Below are positions 8,256-16,563 of a DNA stretch of 64,000 nucleotides, piece by piece; the stretch's first letter is position 1, and each line of letters opens with the position of its first letter. Both the position numbers and the translations under genes were made by a program. The notes beneath the pieces were generated by a model. It did not search any database. It was given only the letters and a program-made list of their open reading frames with translations, and had not been told where the DNA came from. The stretch comes from Pseudomonas sp. BBP2017. Lineage in GTDB: Bacteria; Pseudomonadota; Gammaproteobacteria; Pseudomonadales; Pseudomonadaceae. The DNA is taken from the NCBI RefSeq assembly GCF_003024385.1, contig NZ_PVZN01000020.1:1-64000 (forward strand), written 5' to 3'.

Positions 8256-8966
8256 ATGAGCCATGCCGTATCGCGCCTACGCGCCGACCGCCTGGCGCGC
8301 AGTGTCAAACCTTTCGTTGCGCGCGGTTCACGGGCGCCACGCTGTCCGCAATGCCGGGTGATTTTCAGCCATTGCCTGTGTGCCTGGCGTCCGCAGGTGC
8401 CATCCGATTCAGCCATGTGCCTGTTGATGCACGATACTGAGCCATTGAAGCCAAGTAACACCGGCTGGCTGATCGCTGACCTGATTGCTGACACCTCGGC
8501 GTTCGGCTGGCAGCGTACTTCGGTCGATGAAGCTTTGCTGGCCTTGCTCGATCAGCCGCACTGGCAGCCTTACATCGTTTTTCCCGGTGAGTTCGTGGCA
8601 CCGCAAAGGGTGGTCAGTGAGGTGGTACGCGAGCCCGGCAAACGTCCTTTGTTCATCCTGCTCGATGCGACCTGGACCGAAGCGCGCAAGATGTTTCGCA
8701 AAAGCCCCTATCTCGATCGCTTCCCGGTGCTCAGTCTGCAACCGGAGCAGCTGTCGCGCTACCGCTTGCGCCGCTCCAAGCGAGATGATCATTTCTGCAC
8801 TGCCGAAGTGGCGGCCATGTGTCTGGAACTGGCGGGTGACCAGCGTGCCGCCGAAGCTCTGGATGCCTACCTGGATGTGTTCAGTACGCACTACTTGAGT
8901 GCCAAGCATCAGTGGTCAATTGATGAGCAGGATGCAGTCCACCAGCGTTTGCATACCTTCCTATAG
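8256..8966 (+). CDS. tRNA-uridine aminocarboxypropyltransferase (DTW domain, TapT-like)
   Basis: 236 residues. DTW-domain enzymes transfer the aminocarboxypropyl group of S-adenosylmethionine to a tRNA uridine, giving acp3U in the variable loop. The N-terminus has a zinc-type cysteine cluster (CPQC near 30, CLC near 40), and the family motif appears as DATWTEARKMF, followed by LSRYRLRRSKRDDHFCTAE. The E. coli equivalent is tapT (yfiP). The gene stands alone between divergent and tandem neighbours; its ATG overlaps a GTCATG context without a strong ribosome site. Confidence 0.85.
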   Translation: MSHAVSRLRADRLARSVKPFVARGSRAPRCPQCRVIFSHCLCAWRPQVPSDSAMCLLMHDTEPLKPSNTGWLIADLIADTSAFGWQRTSVDEALLALLDQPHWQPYIVFPGEFVAPQRVVSEVVREPGKRPLFILLDATWTEARKMFRKSPYLDRFPVLSLQPEQLSRYRLRRSKRDDHFCTAEVAAMCLELAGDQRAAEALDAYLDVFSTHYLSAKHQWSIDEQDAVHQRLHTFL

Positions 8967-9230
8967 TACAAGGGGCAGGTGTCGCGCATTGAGTCATAAT
9001 GGGCAGGCTGGCGACCATTGCATGCTTGACAGGACCGGGCAATCAACTTGACCACCCGGTTCTGGCTCGGCATCCTTGGCGCCGATTCGGGCATATACAA
9101 GGCTTGAAACACCGTTTTCCTGGCCTTGAAGTGCCTTTTGGGTGTGCGGCACTGTCGTCAACACTTTGAGTTGCCCGCCAGGCGCCTATTCTTCCTCCCT
9201 GCGCCTGCACAGAACAGGATCATTAGATCG

Positions 9231-9881
9231 ATGGCCACGTACGAAATCCTGATTGCCGATGACCACCCGCTGTTTCGCAGTGCCCTGCGTCAGGCTGTAA
9301 CCCTGGGCCTGGGGCCCGATGTCCGCCTGGTAGAGGTGGCGAGCATTGCCGAGCTGGAAAGCCGCCTCGCCGAGAAGTCTGACTGGGACCTGGTGTTGCT
9401 GGATCTCAACATGCCAGGCGCCTACGGTTTCTCCGGGCTGGTCCTGCTGCGCGGCCAGTACCCACAGATTCCGGTGGTGATGGTGTCGGCTCAGGAAGAA
9501 GCCGCCGTGGTGGTGAAGTCGCGCGAATTTGGCGCCAGTGGCTTTATTCCCAAGTCCAGCTCTCTGGAAGTGATTCAGGAAGCGGTGAAAAAGGTCCTTG
9601 AGGGGGACATCTGGTGGCCGCCACAAGCTTTTGAAAAAGTCGACGTCTCAGCCGAAGCCAAGGCCGCCAGTGAGGGCCTTGCCAGCCTCACCCCGCAGCA
9701 ATTCCGGGTGTTGACCATGGTCTGTGAAGGCTTGTTGAACAAGCAGATCGCCTACGAGCTGAACGTGTCGGAAGCGACCATCAAGGCCCACGTCACGGCG
9801 ATTTTCCGCAAACTCGGGGTGCGTACCCGGACTCAGGCTGCACTGCTCTTGCAACAACTGGAATCGGTTGCGGCGAGCTGA
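9231..9881 (+). CDS. erdR: LuxR/NarL-type response regulator ErdR
   Basis: 216 residues: a receiver domain (1-125) with acidic pocket D10/D11, phospho-acceptor Asp58 in LLDLNMPG and Lys in FIPKSS, and a C-terminal LuxR-type helix-turn-helix (about 150-210; LTPQQFRVLTMVCEGLLNKQIA). The start at 9231 matches the known N-terminus MATYEILIADDHP; the longer upstream frame is leader. In Pseudomonas ErdR controls acetyl-CoA synthetase and ethanol oxidation genes and works with a distant sensor kinase; no kinase lies beside it here. The 264-bp gap before it holds nothing I recognise. Confidence 0.88.
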   Translation: MATYEILIADDHPLFRSALRQAVTLGLGPDVRLVEVASIAELESRLAEKSDWDLVLLDLNMPGAYGFSGLVLLRGQYPQIPVVMVSAQEEAAVVVKSREFGASGFIPKSSSLEVIQEAVKKVLEGDIWWPPQAFEKVDVSAEAKAASEGLASLTPQQFRVLTMVCEGLLNKQIAYELNVSEATIKAHVTAIFRKLGVRTRTQAALLLQQLESVAAS

Positions 9882-9958
9882 GACCGCGGTCTTCACGCTT
9901 TTTTGACCCTATCTGCACTAGGCTGCAGCGTATTTTTCAGTGGATGAAGTGACCCTCT

Positions 9959-10324
9959 ATGTCATCGCCTTTCAAGGGCCAGACTGGCCTCAAACGTATT
10001 TTCAACGCTGCCGGCTATTCGTTTGACGGTCTGCGCGCAGCCTTCACCGGTGAAGCGGCTTTCCGCCAGTTGGTGCTGCTCAATGTGCTGTTGGTCCCGC
10101 TGGCGTTCTGGCTAGAGGTCAGCCGTGCCGAGCGGGCAATCCTGATTGCCGTGTGCCTGCTGGGCCTGATCGTTGAGTTGCTCAATTCCGCAGTCGAGGC
10201 GGCGATCGACCGGATTTCCCTGGACCGCCACCCGCTGTCGAAAAACGCCAAGGATATGGGCAGCGCTGCCCAGCTTGTCGCCATGACACTGGTGGCGGTG
10301 GTCTGGGCGGTAATTCTTGTCTAG
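9959..10324 (+). CDS. dgkA: Diacylglycerol kinase DgkA
   Basis: 121 residues with three membrane helices, the size of prokaryotic diacylglycerol kinase, which phosphorylates diacylglycerol to phosphatidic acid to recycle lipid left over from membrane-derived glycan and LPS decoration. The family signature EXXNSAVEAAIDR is intact as VELLNSAVEAAIDRIS, with the catalytic Glu, and KDMGSAAQLVA follows. It starts just after a short leader downstream of erdR. Its TAG stop shares the palindrome CTAG with the stop of the convergent finR gene. Confidence 0.95.
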   Translation: MSSPFKGQTGLKRIFNAAGYSFDGLRAAFTGEAAFRQLVLLNVLLVPLAFWLEVSRAERAILIAVCLLGLIVELLNSAVEAAIDRISLDRHPLSKNAKDMGSAAQLVAMTLVAVVWAVILV

Positions 10325-11247
10325 GCAATGTTGGGCAGGACGATTTCGTCGCTGCGCTGCACACCAGCGGTAAAGGTACGGCACAGCTCGAGAAACTCGC
10401 GCATGGCAGAGGTCTGGTACTTCTGCTTGTGCCAGATGAAGTAGAACTGCCGGGCCAGGTCCAGCTCCGGTGTTTCCACCGCGACCAGGCTGCCGCGACG
10501 AAATGCGTCGCGCAATGCCAGGCGGGAGATACAGCCGATGCCCAGGCCTGATTCGACGGCACGCTTGATCGCTTCGGTGTGTTCAAGCTCCAGGCGGATG
10601 TTCAGGTTGGAGCGGTGATGACGCATCGCCTGGTCGAAGGTCAGGCGGGTGCCGGAGCCTTGCTCACGCAAAATCCACGCTTCGTGGGTCAGCTCTTCCA
10701 GGCTGGCCTGGCCGCGTTGGGCCAGCGGGTGCTGTGGCGCGCAAAACACCACCAGTTCGTCTTCAACCCAAGGTTGCACTTCAAGATCGGCATGGTTGCA
10801 GTCGCCTTCGATTAGACCCAGATCAATTTCATAATGGGCAACCTGGTGCACGATATTGGCAGTGTTCTGCACATGGAGCTTGACCTGACTTTCCGGGTGG
10901 ACCTGCATGAAGCTGCCGATCAGCAGCGTGGCCAGGTAGTTACCGATGGTCAGGGTGGCGCCGACTGCCAGCGAGCCGAAACCGGACTTGCCGTTGAGCA
11001 GGTCTTCGATTTCCTTGGCCTGGTCGAGCAGCGCCACAGCCTGCGGCAGCAGTTGATGACCCAGGGCGTTGAGGCTCAGGCGTTTGCCGGCGCGGTCGAA
11101 CAGCTGGCAGCTGGACTGGCGTTCAAGTTCGGTGATCGAGGTACTGGCGGCCGACTGCGATAACGCCAGTATTCCCGCGGCTCGCGAGACGCTTTGATAC
11201 TGGGCTACGGCGACGAACACCTGGAGCTGACGAAGCGTAAATCGCAT
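10321..11247 (-). CDS. finR: LysR-family regulator FinR
   Basis: 308 residues: an N-terminal winged helix-turn-helix (MRFTLRQLQVFVAVAQYQSVSRAAGILALSQSAAS, cut here at natural motif breaks) and a LysR substrate-binding domain (about 90-300). It is divergent from fpr with 119 bp between. In P. putida the regulator at this place, FinR, activates the ferredoxin-NADP reductase gene under superoxide stress; assignment rests on that context plus fold. The inducer cannot be read from sequence. Confidence 0.82.
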   Translation of the reverse strand: MRFTLRQLQVFVAVAQYQSVSRAAGILALSQSAASTSITELERQSSCQLFDRAGKRLSLNALGHQLLPQAVALLDQAKEIEDLLNGKSGFGSLAVGATLTIGNYLATLLIGSFMQVHPESQVKLHVQNTANIVHQVAHYEIDLGLIEGDCNHADLEVQPWVEDELVVFCAPQHPLAQRGQASLEELTHEAWILREQGSGTRLTFDQAMRHHRSNLNIRLELEHTEAIKRAVESGLGIGCISRLALRDAFRRGSLVAVETPELDLARQFYFIWHKQKYQTSAMREFLELCRTFTAGVQRSDEIVLPNIA

Positions 11248-11260
11248 ATCTATATAACCG

Positions 11261-11276
11261 ATAAGACATATCTTGA
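11261..11276. promoter_or_regulatory. Candidate LysR-type operator between finR and fpr
   Basis: The dyad AAGA-CATA-TCTT (11263-11274) lies 14 bp upstream of the finR start in the shared 119-bp divergent region. LysR proteins bind interrupted dyads of the T-N11-A type, and such a site next to the regulator start would let FinR control both genes. No footprint can be claimed. Confidence 0.4.
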
Positions 11277-11366
11277 TAATTCATTTAACAGATATTGTCG
11301 CTCGCACTAAACTATCGCGCAATCGCGCTCTAGGTTAGCGCTGCGTTTTATTTCAGGAGCCCGTAC

Positions 11367-12146
11367 ATGAGCAACATGAACCACGAACGTGTCCTCAGTG
11401 TTCACCACTGGAATGACACCCTGTTCAGCTTCAAGTGCACCCGTGATCCGGGCCTGCGCTTCGAGAACGGTCAGTTCGTGATGATCGGCCTGCAACAGCC
11501 CAACGGCCGCCCGCTCATGCGCGCCTACTCGATCGCCAGCCCGAACTGGGAAGAGCATCTGGAGTTCTTCAGCATCAAGGTGCCGGACGGCCCGCTGACC
11601 TCGCAGCTGCAGCACCTGAAGGAAGGCGACGAGATCATCATCAGCAAGAAGCCTACCGGTACTCTGGTACTCGACGACCTGAACCCGGGCAAGCACTTGT
11701 ACCTGCTGAGCACCGGTACTGGCCTGGCGCCGTTCATGAGCGTCATCCAGGATCCGGAAACCTACGAGCGCTTTGAAAAAGTGATCCTGGTGCACGGTGT
11801 CCGTTACGTTAACGAAGTCGCCTACCGCGAGTTCATCACCGAGCACCTGCCGCAGAACGAGTTCTTCGGTGAGGCGCTGCGTGACAAGCTGATCTACTAC
11901 CCGACCGTGACCCGCGAGCCGTTCGAAAACCAGGGCCGTCTGACCGATCTGATGCGCAGCGGCAAGCTGTTCAGCGACATCGGCCTGCCACCGATCAACC
12001 CGCAGGACGATCGTGCGATGATCTGTGGTAGCCCGAGCATGCTGGACGAAACCAGCGAAGTGCTCGACAGCTTCGGCCTGAAGATCTCGGCGCGTATGCG
12101 TGAGCCGGGCGACTACCTGATCGAGCGTGCATTCGTCGAGAAGTAA
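11367..12146 (+). CDS. fpr: Ferredoxin/flavodoxin-NADP+ reductase Fpr
   Basis: 259 residues of the bacterial subclass I ferredoxin-NADP reductase. The FAD-binding RAYSIASPN is near residue 53, the NADP-binding STGTGLAPFMSVIQ near residue 115, and the C-terminus ends VEK as in Pseudomonas FprA. It passes electrons between NADPH and ferredoxin or flavodoxin, supporting iron-sulfur cluster repair under oxidative stress. The start follows a CAGGAG ribosome site. Regulation by divergent finR is expected. Confidence 0.94.
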   Translation: MSNMNHERVLSVHHWNDTLFSFKCTRDPGLRFENGQFVMIGLQQPNGRPLMRAYSIASPNWEEHLEFFSIKVPDGPLTSQLQHLKEGDEIIISKKPTGTLVLDDLNPGKHLYLLSTGTGLAPFMSVIQDPETYERFEKVILVHGVRYVNEVAYREFITEHLPQNEFFGEALRDKLIYYPTVTREPFENQGRLTDLMRSGKLFSDIGLPPINPQDDRAMICGSPSMLDETSEVLDSFGLKISARMREPGDYLIERAFVEK

Positions 12147-12162
12147 TCGACACGCTGGACAT

Positions 12163-12192
12163 AAAAAACGCGGGCCTCGGCCTGCGTTTTTT
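12163..12192. terminator. Bidirectional terminator between fpr and trmO
   Basis: A 9-bp stem (12168-12176 with 12179-12187, one G-T pair) has six A on the left and six T on the right, serving the convergent genes fpr and trmO. Confidence 0.85.
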
Positions 12193-12207
12193 ATGAACGG
12201 GCAGTTG

Positions 12208-12903
12208 TCAGCGATCCATGACCACTTCCAGCACGCGGATCTGATCCGGCTGTGGATAGTGCCAGCGCACCTGCACATCCCAGAACTTCACCCCGTATAC
12301 ACGCTCGGGCGGGGGGATCTGATAGGCCGGGCGCGGGTCCTGGGCCAGGCACTGTTCGATCAGCTCTACCAGCGGCTCTGCAAGGCGCAAGGCGTGCTCG
12401 CGGGCCTGGGGCAGGGCAGTATCACTCCAGGCAACCGCAATCGGCGCTGGCGGCGCGCTGGCCATCTGGTTGGTCGCACCACTGACCGCATCGGCATAAG
12501 GTACATAGGGCTTGATGTCGAGCACCGGGGTACCGTCGAGCAGGTCGATGCCCGACAGCAGCAGGCGCCCGGCTTCAACCTTCTCCAGACGCACCACCGA
12601 CTGACCGATGCCGTTGGGCCGGTGCGTCGCCCGAGTGGCAAACACGCCCATGGAGGTGTTGCCACCCAGGCGCGGAGGGCGCACCTTGAGCCGTGGCTTG
12701 TCTTCCAGGGCCTGGTGAAACAGGAACAGCAACCACACATGGCTGACCTGTTCGAGCCCGGCCACCGCGTCACCGCTGTCAAAGGGCGGCACCAGTTCCA
12801 GCACACCGCGCGCAGCGGGCGCCAGCTGGGGCTGGCGCGGGATCGCGAACTTTTCCTTGAAGCAGGAGCGGACGAAGCCGACCGGGGCGACGCTGTAGTT
12901 CAT
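12208..12903 (-). CDS. trmO: tRNA (adenine-N6)-methyltransferase TrmO (TsaA/YaeB)
   Basis: 231 residues. TrmO methylates N6 of t6A37 in threonyl tRNAs using S-adenosylmethionine. The single-sheet beta-barrel motifs are present: PVGFVRSCFKEKFAIPRQP at the start, VSHVWLLFLFH near 60 and RATHRPNGIGQSVVRL near 90, with DIKPYVPYAD later. The ATG at 12903 was chosen; a GTG five codons upstream is possible, and neither has a strong ribosome site. It follows the DUF1456 gene by 7 bp, so translation is likely coupled. Confidence 0.9.
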   Translation of the reverse strand: MNYSVAPVGFVRSCFKEKFAIPRQPQLAPAARGVLELVPPFDSGDAVAGLEQVSHVWLLFLFHQALEDKPRLKVRPPRLGGNTSMGVFATRATHRPNGIGQSVVRLEKVEAGRLLLSGIDLLDGTPVLDIKPYVPYADAVSGATNQMASAPPAPIAVAWSDTALPQAREHALRLAEPLVELIEQCLAQDPRPAYQIPPPERVYGVKFWDVQVRWHYPQPDQIRVLEVVMDR

Positions 12904-12910
12904 CGACGTC

Positions 12911-13372
12911 TCAGCCACGGACCCGCAGGGTCAGGCCCTTGAGGAAGTTACGCAGCAACTGGTCGCCACACGGGCGGTAGTTGTTGTGTCCGACCTTGCG
13001 GAACAGGGCGCTGAGCTCTGGCTTGGACACCGGAAAATCAGCCGCCTTGAGGATCGCGTGCAGGTCGTCTTCCTTGAGCTCGAAGGCCACCCGCAGCTTC
13101 TTCATGATGATGTTGTTGGTCACCGGCAATTCAACCGGCTGCGCAGGACGGCTGTCGTCCTTGCCACGCTTGAAGATCACCAGACCATCGAGAAAGTGCG
13201 CGATGACTTCGTCAGGGCAGCGCACGAAACCTTCTTCGTCTTCTTTCTTGAGGTACGAGACGATATCGTCGGTGGCGACGTCGAAGCCGCTGAGCTTGAT
13301 GATGTCGGTCAGTTTGGCGTCGTTGACGTCCAGCAGGTAGCGCAGGCTGCGCAATACATCGTTGTGAATCAT
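12911..13372 (-). CDS. DUF1456 (YehS-type) protein
   Basis: 153 residues containing two copies of the DUF1456 helical repeat: NDVLRSLRYLLDVNDAKLTDI at the N-terminus and NNIIMKKLRVAFELKEDDL from about residue 85, each ending with a (Y/H)NNYRPCGD-like or FVRCPDE segment. The family is widespread in proteobacteria but has no assigned biochemical role. The start MIHNDVLR is chosen over an upstream extension to 13537, which lacks family similarity. It lies between the RluF-like gene and trmO on one strand, suggesting a small RNA-modification operon. Confidence 0.8.
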   Translation of the reverse strand: MIHNDVLRSLRYLLDVNDAKLTDIIKLSGFDVATDDIVSYLKKEDEEGFVRCPDEVIAHFLDGLVIFKRGKDDSRPAQPVELPVTNNIIMKKLRVAFELKEDDLHAILKAADFPVSKPELSALFRKVGHNNYRPCGDQLLRNFLKGLTLRVRG

Positions 13373-13419
13373 GGTGACAATCCTGTTCGGGGCGCCGCCT
13401 GAGTGACAGCGCCTTGTTG

Positions 13420-14130
13420 CTAGAATTTTTCGCTGGCCGACAGATAGCGCCACTGGCCCAGGGGCAGCTTGCTCATGGACACGCCACCGAGGCGAATACG
13501 CCGCATGCTCAGCGGGGTGACCCCAACGCTGCTGCACAGCAAGGCAATCAGCCCCGGCTGCGGGTTTTTCAGGACCATGCGCAGGCGCGTTTCGTTCTGC
13601 CAGCTGGCCTTGATCTTCGGCAGCTCCTTGCCCTTCCAGGTGAACCCGCGGTTCAGGCGCTCCAGGCCATGGGCAATCATTTCGCCACTGACTTCAACCA
13701 CATACTCCTGTTCGAGCTTCGCCAGGTCTGAGTCAAGCTTGCGGGTTACCCGCCAGTCCTGGGTGAACACTTGCAGGCCGCTGGCGCCTTGTTGCAAAGG
13801 TGCTACGTTGTTCAAGCGGGCGAAGTGGCCTTTGAGCGGGCGCCGCTCATGACTGAGTTCTGCGCAAAAGCTGGCGACCGTAATGCTGTTGCAGGCGCTG
13901 TCGATGTCTTGGTCGGCGGGCTGGTGGAGCAGCAGGGTAGCCGGCTCCAGGGCTTCGGCGCGGGCGCCGGCCTGCAGTTCGACCTTCTGCTCGCCCACTT
14001 TGAATTGCGGCTCGTCGACGATCACACCGTCCACGGTGACCCAGCCGCCTTCGATGTACAGTTCAGCCTCCCGTCGGGAACAACCGACCAGTTCGATGAG
14101 GCGTTTGGAAAGGCGAATGGGTTCAGACAT
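13420..14130 (-). CDS. RluF/RsuA-like pseudouridine synthase lacking the catalytic Asp
   Basis: 236 residues: an S4 RNA-binding domain (about 5-60; RLSKRLIELVGCSRREAELYIEGGWV) and an RsuA/RluB/RluF-type synthase domain after it. In active members the conserved motif is (G)RLD-x-x-(T/S)-x-GL with Asp as nucleophile. Here the aligned stretch reads VAPLQQGASGLQVFTQD, so the RLD Asp is Gln (codon CAA). The rest of the fold, including the C-terminal GLIALLCSSVGVTPLSMRRIRLGG, is preserved. It may be an RNA-binding protein that has lost catalysis. The start MSEPIRLSKR at 14130 fits the S4 domain. Confidence 0.8.
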   Translation of the reverse strand: MSEPIRLSKRLIELVGCSRREAELYIEGGWVTVDGVIVDEPQFKVGEQKVELQAGARAEALEPATLLLHQPADQDIDSACNSITVASFCAELSHERRPLKGHFARLNNVAPLQQGASGLQVFTQDWRVTRKLDSDLAKLEQEYVVEVSGEMIAHGLERLNRGFTWKGKELPKIKASWQNETRLRMVLKNPQPGLIALLCSSVGVTPLSMRRIRLGGVSMSKLPLGQWRYLSASEKF

Positions 14131-14259
14131 GACGACAGCCGTAGGCATAGGGAAGGTGCCCATTGTAACCGTGCAGACGGGCCCAGGTCCGGCAACATTC
14201 GCCCGTCGGGCCATTTATCTGTGATTTCGCTGCATTTCAGAAAGGTATGACGTCTGCTG

Positions 14260-14730
14260 TCAGCCAGTTTGAGCGGCTTTTGTCTGAATCAGCCTCAGAT
14301 GCAGTAAGGGGTAGGGTTGACCCATACCGTCTGTTTCCGAGCGGCCGACCACCTCGAACCCTTGGCGCAGATAGAAGCCCAGGGCCTGCGGGTTTTGTTC
14401 GTTGACATCGAGTTGAACGGCATTGAGTTCGTCAATGGCGTAGTGCAACAAGCACTTGCCCAGCCCCTGGCCACGCACAGCCGGATCGATAAAGAGCATT
14501 TCCACGCGCCCGGCGGCAACTCCGGCAAATCCGGTAATACGCTGCTTGGCATCCTTGCAGCAGATCAGCATCACTGCATCCAGGTACTGACTGACAAGCA
14601 GCTTGCGCAACAGGCAAATGTAGCTGTCGGGCAGAAAATCATGGGTGGCCCGCACAGACGCCTCCCATACCCGTGCCAACTCCGGATAGTCGCTTAACCT
14701 GGGGGTGTGCACGCTGTTGTACCTGTACAT
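14260..14730 (-). CDS. GNAT-family N-acetyltransferase
   Basis: 156 residues with the acetyl-CoA binding motif A of GNAT enzymes, VEMLFIDPAVRGQGLGKCLL, followed by the typical LDVNEQNPQALGFYLRQGFEVVGR motif B. The acceptor substrate is unknown. The start MYRYNSVHTP at 14730 has a GGAGAG site upstream; the longer frame to 14772 is not supported. It lies downstream of rimO, separated from it by a terminator. Confidence 0.85.
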   Translation of the reverse strand: MYRYNSVHTPRLSDYPELARVWEASVRATHDFLPDSYICLLRKLLVSQYLDAVMLICCKDAKQRITGFAGVAAGRVEMLFIDPAVRGQGLGKCLLHYAIDELNAVQLDVNEQNPQALGFYLRQGFEVVGRSETDGMGQPYPLLHLRLIQTKAAQTG

Positions 14731-14769
14731 CGCTCCGCTCTCCTTGGGCAACAGAGACAACGATAGTTG

Positions 14770-14801
14770 CAAAAAAAAGCCCCGCCAGGGTCGGCAGGGC
14801 T
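14770..14801 (-). terminator. Rho-independent terminator of rimO
   Basis: On the minus strand a 9-bp stem (14793-14801 with 14778-14786, one G-T pair) is followed by eight T. It lies 19 bp after the rimO stop. Confidence 0.85.
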
Positions 14802-14819
14802 ATTTTCAGCAGGGCGCGA

Positions 14820-16157
14820 TCAGATCGGCTCGGCCCACATGTCGTACTCGTCGGCGTCGGTGACCCGGCAGCGTACGGTATCACCCGGTTTGAAACCGTG
14901 GTTGCCGTCGATGAACACGTTACCGTCGATCTCCGGGGCGTCGAAGTAGCTGCGGCCTACCGAGCCTTCTTCTTCCACTTCGTCGATCAGTACGTCGATT
15001 TCGCGGCCGATACGCAGTTGCAGGCGGGCACTGCTGATTGCCTGCTGGTGGGCCATGAAGCGATCCCAGCGTTCTTGCTTGATGTCGTCGGGGACGACTT
15101 CCAGGCCCAGGTCGTTGGCTGGAGCGCCTTCGACGGGCGAGTACTGGAAGCAGCCGACGCGGTCGAGCTGGGCTTCGGTCAGCCAGTCGAGCAGGTACTG
15201 GAAGTCTTCTTCGGTCTCGCCCGGGAAGCCCACGATGAAGGTGGAGCGGATGATCAGCTGCGGGCATTGTTCGCGCCACTTCTTGATGCGCGCCAGGGTC
15301 CGGTCTTCAAAGGCCGGACGCTTCATCGACTTGAGTACTTTCGGGCTGGCGTGCTGGAACGGGATGTCCAGGTACGGCAGGATTTTGCCGGCGGCCATCA
15401 GCGGGATGATGTCGTCGACGTTCGGGTACGGATAAACGTAGTGCAGGCGAACCCAGGCGCCGAGGCTGCTCAGTGCTTCGCACAGTTCGAGCATGCGGGT
15501 CTTGACCGGGCGACCGTTCCAGAAGTCGGTCTTGTATTTGACGTCTACACCGTAGGCGCTGGTGTCCTGGGAGATCACCAGGATCTCCTTGACCCCGGCC
15601 TTGACCAGGCGCTCGGCCTCGCTGAGGACTTCGCCGACCGGACGGCTGACCAGCTTGCCGCGCATCGACGGGATGATGCAAAAACTGCAGCTGTGGTTGC
15701 AGCCTTCGGAAATCTTCAGGTAGGCGTAGTGGCGTGGGGTCAGCTTGACGCCTTGTGGTGGCACCAGGTCGATCAGCGGGTTGTGGTCCTGGCGCGGCGG
15801 TACCACTTCGTGCACGGCATTGACCACTTGCTCGTACTGCTGCGGGCCGGTCACGGCCAGTACGCTCGGGTGCACGTCACGAATGCTGCCTTCCTCGACA
15901 CCCATGCAGCCGGTGACGATGACCTTGCCGTTTTCCTTGATGGCTTCACCGATCACCTCAAGGGACTCGGCCTTGGCGCTGTCGATGAAGCCACAGGTGT
16001 TGACCACCACCACATCGGCATCCTGATAGGTGGGCACGACTTCATAGCCTTCCATACGCAGTTGGGTCAGGATACGCTCGGAATCGACCAGGGCTTTGGG
16101 GCAGCCTAGGGAAACGAAGCCGACCTTTGGCGTGGTTGGCGCAGGAGTGGTGGACAT
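14820..16157 (-). CDS. rimO: Ribosomal protein S12 methylthiotransferase RimO
   Basis: 445 residues. RimO is a radical-SAM enzyme that adds a methylthio group to an Asp of ribosomal protein S12. Visible are the N-terminal MTTase domain with three cluster cysteines (SLGCPKALVD, VVNTCGFID, VTGCMGVEEG), the radical SAM triad in SEGCNHSCSFC, and a C-terminal TRAM domain. The start MSTTPAPTTPKVGF at 16157 matches the family. The 406-bp upstream gap contains the inverted repeat at 16260-16318. Confidence 0.96.
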   Translation of the reverse strand: MSTTPAPTTPKVGFVSLGCPKALVDSERILTQLRMEGYEVVPTYQDADVVVVNTCGFIDSAKAESLEVIGEAIKENGKVIVTGCMGVEEGSIRDVHPSVLAVTGPQQYEQVVNAVHEVVPPRQDHNPLIDLVPPQGVKLTPRHYAYLKISEGCNHSCSFCIIPSMRGKLVSRPVGEVLSEAERLVKAGVKEILVISQDTSAYGVDVKYKTDFWNGRPVKTRMLELCEALSSLGAWVRLHYVYPYPNVDDIIPLMAAGKILPYLDIPFQHASPKVLKSMKRPAFEDRTLARIKKWREQCPQLIIRSTFIVGFPGETEEDFQYLLDWLTEAQLDRVGCFQYSPVEGAPANDLGLEVVPDDIKQERWDRFMAHQQAISSARLQLRIGREIDVLIDEVEEEGSVGRSYFDAPEIDGNVFIDGNHGFKPGDTVRCRVTDADEYDMWAEPI

Positions 16158-16259
16158 GACTAACCTCGGTGTAATGGGGACAGTCGTGCGCAAGCGCCGC
16201 TGTCCTGTTGGGCGCCAGGCTTTGTACGAAAAGTGCCTGCGCGTCGATCATGCTGCGTT

Positions 16260-16318
16260 GAAAACAGGCTCGGAATGCTCATTTACAATCAGTAAACTCC
16301 GCTTCCTCGCCTGTTTTC
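16260..16318. repeat. 59-nt imperfect palindrome upstream of rimO
   Basis: The two 27-nt arms share 10 outer bases (GAAAACAGGC/GCCTGTTTTC), an inner GGAA:TTCC block and 5 perfect bases (TTTAC/GTAAA) at an AATCA centre. It sits in the 406-bp region between the rimO start (16157) and the stop of the 16564 gene, where no ORF is convincing. It could be an RNA element, an operator or a mobile repeat; I believe similar sequence recurs in other Pseudomonas genomes but cannot verify it. The rest of the gap shows nothing further. Confidence 0.55.
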
Positions 16319-16563
16319 GCCATGCCTGATCGCCGCTCGGCGACGTTTCGTTCAAACCCTAGCAGCGCCTCTGATCAAAAAGTGCGCAATTCTAGCGGTG
16401 CGCAACGGAGTTGACCAGCTTTAAACGGGAGAAATGCGACGAGTGCTTTGCGTTGGCAAAGCCACCGACTGCCGCCTGCTGGCCTGCATAGGCTCATGCG
16501 TGCCGTATAGAGGTGTTACAGTGGTTCTTCGCGGCTGATTAGGCAGGTAGCTGTTTGCACAAA

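Noticed and set aside
8967..9230. Sigma54-type promoter upstream of erdR
   Set aside because: GG and GC pairs occur, but none has the required 10-bp spacing with TGGC and TTGC.
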